A stretch of DNA of 64,000 bases from Diadophis punctatus similis (taxonomy: Eukaryota > Chordata > Lepidosauria > Squamata > Dipsadidae). Every line of letters begins with the position of its first letter. The first letter of the stretch is position 1. The translations under genes and the position numbers were made by a program. Location: contig JALIGW010000002.1 in the NCBI GenBank assembly GCA_023053685.1, positions 44,332,278 to 44,396,277 of the forward strand. Reading direction: 5' to 3'. The notes under the pieces are model-generated. The model ran no database searches. It was not told the origin of the DNA and worked only from the letters and a program-made list of their open reading frames with translations. Shown here one piece after another: positions 56,905 to 64,000 of this stretch.

Positions 56905-57239
56905 ACATACTAGTAATCCTTGCCATGCTTTAGTGGTTGACTTTTGGGGGGGGGGAATATTGGTTTAAACACCAGCGTGATGCATTATCTTTAATTGTAA
57001 TCAAGCTCAAAATTGATCTCAATACAATATTTTTAAGAAATATTTTGGACGCTACTGAGTAAATGCATATTTTTTCTCTGTTCCCTGTAATTGTAGAATG
57101 ACTGAACCAGAAAGAGAGAAGATGTGCTTTTTGTATAAATACCGGCAAAAGAACCATTGTTCTGAGGCAGCTTCACAGCAACTCTGCACTACAGCACAAT
57201 GCAAGAAAATAGTACTGTTGCATCTTTTAAACCTGCAAA
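56905..57239. other. Unannotated interval
   Basis: An open stretch from ATG 57098 follows a good acceptor-like CTGTAATTGTAG, but I find no known domain and it runs on into retroelement sequence. Confidence 0.4.
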
Positions 57240-57720
57240 TTTTATTTCCCAAGGTTGGGGGGCTTGAAAATGGCATCCAGTTGAAAGAGGCATCCAACCA
57301 AAATTCTGGACATGCTATGTCATTGACACCTTTATCATCATCAAACGCTCCCAAATTGAAGAGAAACACCACCTACTCAATAACATTCCCTGGGATCAAT
57401 TTTACATGCAAAGAGGAAACAGACAACAGACTCATTCCTTGATGTCAACATAAGGAGACTTAGACAATGGAGAATTAGAAACCTGTGTCTACCGCAACCC
57501 CCACACACATACACACAGACCACATCCTCCGTTTCGCAAGCAACCACCCCACCCCACCCAAAAAAACCTGTCCAGACCCTGTTCAGAAGGGCCAGGTCAC
57601 ACTGCAGCCATCTCAACACTAAGAAAAGCAGAAGAAGAAAAAATGCTGCTCGATGACTTTCTCTGTAATAGCTATCCAAGAAACCACCTATTCAGACACA
57701 CAGCACCCACACCACCACCA
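57240..57720 (+). pseudogene. Penelope-like element RT C-terminal fragment
   Basis: Across frames: PKFWTCYVIDTFIIIKRSQI corresponds to the Penelope RT block KPKxWxRYVDDTFVIIK (the DD is decayed here), then EEKHHLLNN, FTCKEETDNRLIP, FLDVNIRRLDNGELETCVYR and TLFRRARSHC in conserved order. Frameshifts near 57440 and 57500 and a stop at 57440 break it. The GIY-YIG endonuclease that follows in complete elements was not recognised. Confidence 0.65.
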
Positions 57721-57983
57721 TACAGCCAACTGTTTTGGCTGGATTTTTAAATCTGATTGATGAAAAAAGTATACAAAGTTTCAGCATTGACCAATTTTGG
57801 CTATTAGACTTAGATGCCTTCTATAGTTTAAAAGGTTTCTATGAATATGGCCATAGGTTGCGGTACTGTTTATAAAACCACTTTTGATTGCACTAAGGAT
57901 CCTGAAATAAACTATTTTGTTTTATCTGTTAACTTGTTGGATTTCGGTCAGTAACTATAATATAACTGTCCATTTAATACCTT

Positions 57984-58366
57984 TGGGACCGCATCCTACG
58001 ACCGGTTAAGTCCCACAGAGTTGGTCTCCAGGTCCTATCAACCAAGCAATGCCGGTTGGCGGGACCGCAGGGGAGAGCTTTCTCTGGGAGCTCCATCTCT
58101 GGAACCAACTACCCCCAGAGATCCGGACTATCCCCACCCTGCTGGCCTTCCGTAAAGCCGTTAAAACATGGCTCTTCCAGCAGGCGGGGTGAAAGAGACC
58201 AATGAGAACACCTGTGGTCTCCCTATGTACGAATGATGGTATATGTTTTTTAATCTTTATAACTTTTAATTGTTACCGTTTTTATAAATTGTTCCTGTTA
58301 TGCTGTACACCGCCCAGAGTCCCGTGGGAGTTGGGTGGCCTATAAGAACGATTAAATAAATTAATA
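57984..58366 (+). mobile_element. L2 LINE 3' end fragment
   Basis: Decayed C-terminal coding (CACAGAGTTGGTCTCCAGGT, GCCTTCCGTAAAGCCGTTAA) and the 3' end CCGCCCAGAGTCCCGTGGGA with ATTAAATAAATTAATAA. Confidence 0.85.
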
Positions 58367-58670
58367 ACAGTTCAAAGTTATGATCTCTGAAAAAGTGACT
58401 GAAAACCTCTCCTTGTACTTCATTGTTGTGACACCCCTCACAGTCAAGTAATTGCAAATTGGGTGTTTGGTAAGCAGCTTGCATTTACGACTGGTTGAAG
58501 CCTCCTGCAGTCATTGTAATCTTGCCAATTTCTAGGAAGCTGGATTCACTTAATGACCATGTCGTTCACTTGATTGCTATAAAAATTATAAAATCATGTT
58601 GGACTCAGTTTATGACCTCAATAGCTTACAACAGAAATTATGGCTCCAATTGTAAGTCAAGAACACACTT
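58367..58670. mobile_element. Diverged Tigger-like MITE
   Basis: CAGTTCAAAGTTATGATCTC, AAAAAGTGACTGAAAACC, CTTGCCAATTTCTAGGAAGC and CCAATTGTAAGTCAAGAACA follow the order of the 44650 family with heavy divergence. Confidence 0.5.
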
Positions 58671-58671
58671 A

Positions 58672-59902
58672 TCTCGTGTCACTCTGCAAGAAATCGAGCT
58701 GGAGATTGTAGTTCTTAAAATGGCTCAGTTGTGAAAAATTGAAGCCATGATTTTTGGATTCTAGTCAAAAGTTTCTTTCGTTAGGAAATGCAAATATGTA
58801 ATTTTATTTTTGATCAGTGTATTTGCATGAATCGCTTGTCTTGGCATTAAAATTTATAGAGTTAGAAAATAGAAAACATTAACTGAGGAGCATCTGGGTG
58901 ACTGCAAGCTGTGATCTCATATACTCCTAATTACACTAAGCATGTGGATGACCCGCGGTGTCAATCTTCACATTATAGTCACTTGGGGCTATGTATTTCC
59001 AGAACTGCACATCTGTTATATGTAGGGAAATAATATAATAGACGTACAGAGGATTCTATATATGAACTCTCAGTACACACAACAGCTAGCATTGGGTAGT
59101 CTGCCCAAATAAAAACAAGTGCATGCCACATCTTTTAGTCTGCATGCAGAATGAAATGCAATTGTTCTGGGCCGAATTGGCCCAAGGGGAAAAGTGCAGA
59201 GAAAAAGCCAAGACTGGTTTCCTTGACAACAATGTGTGCAGGCATAAGTGATAGCTTGGGGCAGAAGTGGCTGGGAAGGGGTGACTGGATATGCTATTCT
59301 GGGATCTTGCTCCTTACTGCTGAGACTATTGCAATAAATTTTGGGCAATGTGTGGCAGAGCATTGAGGGAATGAAAAGATGGACGGACGGGCAAACGGTA
59401 CATGTCATGCAAAGAGTTGAAAAGGAATACATACCAGCCTTACTGAACTTGCTAACATTGCTTCAAATTTTTCTTTTTTTTTCTTTTGCTTTATTAAAGC
59501 CTCTAGTGATCTAGGTAGTTACGGCCCTATAAATTATCACAAAGAATTGAGCTGAACACATTGCAGGTTATTTTTGTAATGTTGAAGGAAGCAGATAGAC
59601 AGGCAGCAGTGGCTTCTGCAGCAGTGCCAAGTATCAGATCCAATGAAACTCTTAAATATCTGGAACTGCAGGAAGAAACGTCAGGCCCTTCAGAAGCAGA
59701 GCCCCTTTTCAGATTGGGTCCACCATGCAATTTGCAGTCAAGTGAATAAAAAGTACTAAATCAGGCAACAAAGCAAGACAATACCATTGTTACTTAAAAC
59801 ACTCATGAAGCTGCAGCAGCCATTATATTCCTCAATTATCTAGCAGGTTTCTCTTCATCTATTGGGCAGTCCTGAATCCCTCCCTTCTCATATCCTATTT
59901 TG
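58672..59902. other. Unannotated interval
   Basis: No feature recognised. A 62-codon open frame at 59561-59749 is unassigned. Confidence 0.45.
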
Positions 59903-59910
59903 CTCTAGGG

Positions 59911-60466
59911 CAGTGGTGAACCTATGGTACGCGTGCCACAGGTGGCACGCGGAGCCATATCGGAGGGCAAGCGAGGCGTTGCCCTGTCTGCTCCACGGGC
60001 AAACCAGAAGTTTGGAAAAACGCACTTCCGGTTTGCCATTGTGCTGTTTTTCGCACTCTGGAGGGTTCAGGGAAGCTTCCTAAAGCCCCGGAATGCAAAA
60101 AACGACAAAATGGGCAAACCGGAAGTTTGGAAAACGCACTTCCAGTTTGCCATTGGGCTGTTTTTAGCACTCCGGAGGGTTCAGGGAAGCTTCCTGAAGA
60201 CCCAGAGTGCAAAAAACACCCCAACGGACAAACCGGAAGTGCGTTTTCCGAACTTCCGGCTTGCCTGTTTCGTCGTTTTTTACCGTCCCAGGCTTCGGTA
60301 AGGCCTTTGCGCGGGGGTGTGGGGGTGTGCACATGCGCAGGGGACAGCATGGGGGGTTGTGCACATGCGTGGGGGGGAGGGAATGGGTGTGGGCACATGT
60401 GCGCGCGCTAGTGCGCGCACACACACACCTTTTGGCACGCGAACCAAAAAAGGTTCGCCATCACTG
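59911..60466 (+). mobile_element. Non-autonomous hAT (CAGTGATGGCGAACC family)
   Basis: CAGTGGTGAACCTATGGTAC left, AGGTTCGCCATCACTG right; flanks CTCTAGGG (59903-59910) and CTCTAGGA (60467-60474), 7/8. The interior repeats a block of about 115 bp in direct orientation (CACTTCCGGTTTGCCATTGT near 60022 and CACTTCCAGTTTGCCATTGG near 60137), the block that is palindromic in the 26689 copy. Confidence 0.92.
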
Positions 60467-60472
60467 CTCTAG

Positions 60473-60949
60473 GAGCTGAGGTGGTGTAATGGTTAGAATG
60501 CAGTATTGCAGGTTAACTGCCGACTGCCAGCAGTTGAATCCGGACCTCCTCAAAGTTGACTCAGCCATCCTAAGGGTAAAATGACCCAGATTGTTGGGGG
60601 CAATATGATGACTATAAACCACTTAGTGCTGTAAAGCACTATGGGACAGTATCAGAGGTGGGCTCCTCCCGGTTCGGACTGGTTCTATGGAACTGGTAGT
60701 AACTTAGTGGCCTGGGTCACTTCTACCGGCAGCGACACAGGCCTGCCATGCCCCCAAGCCGGTTCTCCTGGAGCGCCATAGGTGCCGCCATCTTGTTTTT
60801 AGCTTCTGTGCGTGCGCAGCTTTTTTAAAGTACTGTGCATGTGCACGTGCACAAAGCGTCCCCCGGCACGTCCCTGAGTGAACTGGCAGCAAAGAAAACC
60901 GGAAACCACCCCTGGGCAGTATATGTCTAAGTGCTATTGCTGTTGCTCT
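60473..60949 (+). mobile_element. tRNA-derived SINE split by a hAT
   Basis: Head GAGCTGAGGTGGTGTAATGG (A box about 60482-60492), B-box-like CAGTTGAATCC at 60531-60541, body CAGATTGTTGGGGGCAATAT, then the hAT at 60653-60914, then the SINE tail GTATATGTCTAAGTGCTATT. Same family as 35481. Confidence 0.85.
60653..60914. mobile_element. Non-autonomous hAT inside the SINE
   Basis: CAGAGGTGGGCTCCTCCC left, GGAAACCACCCCTG right; flanks GACAGTAT (60645-60652) and GGCAGTAT (60915-60922), 7/8. Confidence 0.9.
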
Positions 60950-61120
60950 ATTTCTGATTCAAGTGCCTTTTGATGGCTCAACGGTACCATGACTGAACAA
61001 TGGTAAGGATAATTGTGATGACAGCAGACCAGCAAGCTGATTGGGGACAAAAGAACATTCCTACTAGTCTTTGGTACGCTTTATACCACTTATACTCACG
61101 GGTGCGTTCTGAACATATTC

Positions 61121-61308
61121 CAGGGGTGAAATGCAGCTGGCTTGCACGAGCTGGTAGGGCTGTCTGTGCAAAACCCCGCCCACCCGCGCCAACATCATGA
61201 CGTCCCTTTTTTGAGACGGTTTTCACGTTCTGCGCGTGCACAGAAAGCTGTGCATGTGCGGACGCACATTTGTGAGCCGGTAGGGAAGGTAAGTGGATTT
61301 CACCCATG
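61121..61308. mobile_element. Non-autonomous hAT element
   Basis: CAGGGGTGAAATGCAGC left, GTGGATTTCACCCATG right; flanks ACATATTC (61113-61120) and GCATATTC (61309-61316), 7/8. Confidence 0.9.
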
Positions 61309-61316
61309 GCATATTC

Positions 61317-61769
61317 CCGTCCCCTACATTAGAAGCAGAGCCAAATCTATTTTATTTTCCATGAAAGGGGTTAAAAGTAGTTGAAACATCTCTTCATTCT
61401 ATTAGTTTAAGTGGAAGAACAGGCGAGAAAGCGTGTTCAAAAGGTATCCCAGATATGGAATTTATATATAGCAGCACTGTAATCTCTGCGTTCTTCAGCA
61501 TCTGGCTCCATGTTTGTGAAATACAAGTGGGTTTGTCTTTTTCCCTTGTTTTGAAGGCCTGAGTAGCTGGCAAGAAAAAAATACTGTATACTGTATATTA
61601 TCACCTGCTTGGAGGAGCATTCACAAAGTAGAAAATATATTTTGTTCTCTTCCTACAGAAGTTAATTGAAAGTTTAACAACCTGAACATCCTGGTAGTCC
61701 CAAGCTTAGGCTGATAAAAATCCAGAGGCAAGTTGAATTTTCAGGGTAAGCTGGTACAAGTCAGAACTG
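61317..61769. other. Unannotated interval
   Basis: No feature recognised. Confidence 0.5.
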
Positions 61770-62100
61770 GCCAAAGCAAAATGGATTATAAAATAAACTG
61801 AACTTGTGGAAATGGCAAAGCTACCAATTTGGTCTAAAGAAAAAATTTGGGACTTTTTTAAAAAAAATTGGAAACCTTATATGGAGTTCTTTTTTTTTTG
61901 AAAGAAGTCTGAATTGATGATTTCTACATCTGGGATTAACGGCCAAAGATGATGGAGAAGAGAGTAAAATGGCAATCCCTCAATACGATGGAAGGCATAT
62001 GTTTTCTTCATTTTTCATTTCATTTTTCTTGTTTTCTGTCTTATTTTTGTTTTGTATATTACTGTACTGAAAAATTGTAATAAAATAATAACAAAAGACC
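61770..62100 (+). mobile_element. Possible L1 3' end
   Basis: GGGATTAACGGCCAAAGATG, GATGGAGAAGAGAGTAAAAT and a T-rich stretch ending AATTGTAATAAAATAATAAC resemble L1 3' ends of squamates as I recall them. No coding sequence supports it. Confidence 0.35.
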
Positions 62101-62212
62101 TGGACAAGGGTCACCCATAGCTGCCTGCTTTATGGCTGAGCATTTTGAACATTCCTGTCCGTTTATTGTATGCATGCACATAAGCAGGTAGACAAAAAAA
62201 AGCACCTGCTAG

Positions 62213-62332
62213 CAGTGTTTCTGAACCTTGGCAGTTTGAAGATGTGTGGACTTCAACTCCCAGAATTCCCCAGCCAGCAACGCTGAAGATGGAGTCCACA
62301 CATCTTCAAACTGCCAAGGTTCAGAAACACTG
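62213..62332. mobile_element. Palindromic hAT MITE
   Basis: CAGTGTTTCTGAACCTTGGC left and its exact complement right; AGTTTGAAGATGTGTGGACT is mirrored. Flanks are CCTGCTAG and TGCTAAAG, not a clean duplication. Confidence 0.9.
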
Positions 62333-64000
62333 TGCTAAAGTAAAGGCTACTTTTATTGGAAAAGGAAAACTTACACTGAGTTGCAGAGTACTAAGAGCTC
62401 TTGTTATTCCATATAATTGTTGGTAGCCAGATTTATGTGATAACATCTCCAACACAAACATCAAGATGGGACATATGGTCCTTTTGACCATTTGTTCTTA
62501 CAGCAGCAACTGTTAAATCATCTTGTGCTGAGATAAGTTACTGGCTGAAGTTGTCTGGTGAGTTTCTATGGATAGACTAGATTCAGCATCTTAGCCACTA
62601 CATCACTGATATCAGCGCTCTACCTTTCATTGATTTGAATGAAACAAACTTTAATAAGTTGAAAGGGAGATGGGTAATCAAAATCAAACAGAACACAAAT
62701 AAACTCAGAGAAATCTACTAGCTACTAGAGATGATTTTGAAAACTGTTTTCGAAGTGGAGGTTATTCAAGCCCATTCCTTTTGCAACAATTGCAGTAAAG
62801 CTGTCAAGCATAATTTCAATATATCTTGATTTCCTCTATGTCATGGAATGTATAAAAAGTCCCCTCAGGGATCTTCAGAGTTGTAACTGCATATCAAGTT
62901 CTTTAATTATATATAATAATATAGTGTCAAGTTTTAATTCAGCTTCAGTTAATATTACCGCTGATCGAGTTTACTGCAAATAACTCGACTGCAAATTACT
63001 GATTAGGTCATTAGTGAACAAAGATTGAAAACTACGAGCTTTATTTTTCTTTGTGTATCATATTGTTTTTATGTACACAGCACAAGTAACCATTCATTAA
63101 AAAAACATGTTAAATACTGATCCTCCATAAATGATCAAACATAGAGAAAAACATCTACAAAAATGTATTAAATCGTATTTAATAGGAGAAAGCAATGGCA
63201 AATCAATTTCATATATTTTGCCTACTGTAATTTTGTCCAAATCAGCACTGTTAAAATTGACGCATTTTTCAAATCTCAAAACTCTTAATTGGAGACACAT
63301 ACAACATCAAGAATTGAGTTTGTGCAACCATTTTGGGAGCATTTTTCATGTTGGCCATCTTGAATTTGCTGCTCCAGCAGCATTTTATGATATCCCTTTC
63401 AGATGGAACTTTCCTTTCTAGAATTAATTTATAGTCAGATCTATGCAAATCTATGTTCTCTCCTACATTCAATATGTCTTCCGGTTGGATTGTATTTATA
63501 AATGCTCATCATCAAAGCAGTTCAGAAACGTAAATAGGTGCATACGGTAGCAGAAATTTTAAATTGTATTTCTCTAGGTTTCTTTTTTTAAAAAAATTGG
63601 CTCACTTTCCTTCCTGTGAAAAGGAAGACAATGCAACTAATCCATTCATTCAAGGAAATTAATTAGAAAAATGTTCTCTGCATTTTTATCATCTTACCCA
63701 CAAGGACTTCAGAAAGATTTTGCACAGCCTGTATAATCTACTATTTCTTTCAGTCCCTTCAGGTAATAACCATATTCATTTTTGCTGGAAGTGGTCTTGT
63801 GAATTAAATAGCAGAATCATTGCAAATATACCCAAGGAAGGAACTATCCACAGTTTTCCAAGTCTTTTTTCTATTCCCAAGTGCTACAAAACTGTACTGC
63901 TAAAATTCAGCAAGCTACTGATTCTCAGTAGGAAATCAAATTAATTGCAGACATTACATGTCTATCACCCTCCATGCCCCTCCAAAGGAGTAAACAAGAA
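62333..64000. other. Unannotated AT-rich interval
   Basis: No exon or recognised repeat to the window end. Confidence 0.5.

Noticed and set aside
57095..57240. Exon candidate starting MTEPEREKM after an acceptor-like site
   Set aside because: No known domain, no donor that fits, joining to either candidate first exon gives an immediate stop, and Penelope-like sequence follows.
59561..59749. 62-codon open frame
   Set aside because: Low-complexity start, no recognised family, no splice context.

Overview
The window is vertebrate nuclear DNA from a squamate reptile, most likely a snake. The evidence is the repeat content: CR1, L2, L1, BovB and Penelope-like retroelements, tRNA-derived SINEs ending in a snake-type 3' tail, and a dense set of small hAT elements, many with intact 8-bp target-site duplications (TSDs). 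Species cannot be fixed from the sequence. No complete host protein-coding gene is recognisable. The only host-gene candidate is a CpG-rich, promoter-like block at about 53.5-54.4 kb with one or two possible first exons on the + strand.

Layout. 1-2.5 kb: a truncated LINE (minus strand), then a 1.4-kb hAT element that contains a 15-copy, 41-bp minisatellite. 5.97-8.18 kb: a 5'-truncated CR1 with a 705-codon uninterrupted RT reading frame. 10.5-11.4 kb: a hAT element with three 123-bp tandem units. 13.9-14.4 kb: a possible LTR. 14.6-16.4 kb: a 1.8-kb hAT composite. 17.3-17.75 kb: a Tc1/mariner-type MITE. 20.1-28.15 kb: a nested stack in which a decayed Ty3/gypsy element holds an L1 (ORF1 only) and an L2, and the L2 holds a hAT. 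29.5-30.1 kb: a solo ERV LTR. 31.8-33.6 kb: a hAT MITE split by a mariner-type element that carries pyrimidine microsatellites and a 240-bp inverted repeat. 33.6-34.9 kb: two LINE copies facing each other. 40.2-41.5 kb: BovB split by a hAT and a SINE. 44.65-47.4 kb: a Tigger-like element followed by an L2. 50.0-52.06 kb: a second solo LTR of the same ERV family, split by a mariner-type MITE (itself hit by a hAT MITE) and by a hAT. 53.5-54.4 kb: CpG-rich promoter candidate. 55.4-62.3 kb: more hAT copies, a Penelope-like fragment, an L2 3' end and a SINE split by a hAT. The rest is AT-rich sequence in which I see nothing identifiable.

How it fits together. This is an intergenic or intronic stretch built by repeated transposition. 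Many insertions can be placed in order because target duplications and broken host elements are intact. The most unusual points are the 41-bp motif present as two copies in two hAT elements and as fifteen in a third, two hAT elements that share a Tigger-derived 3' half, a full-length L1 that lacks ORF2 yet keeps an open ORF1, and several non-autonomous DNA transposons with long internal hairpins.
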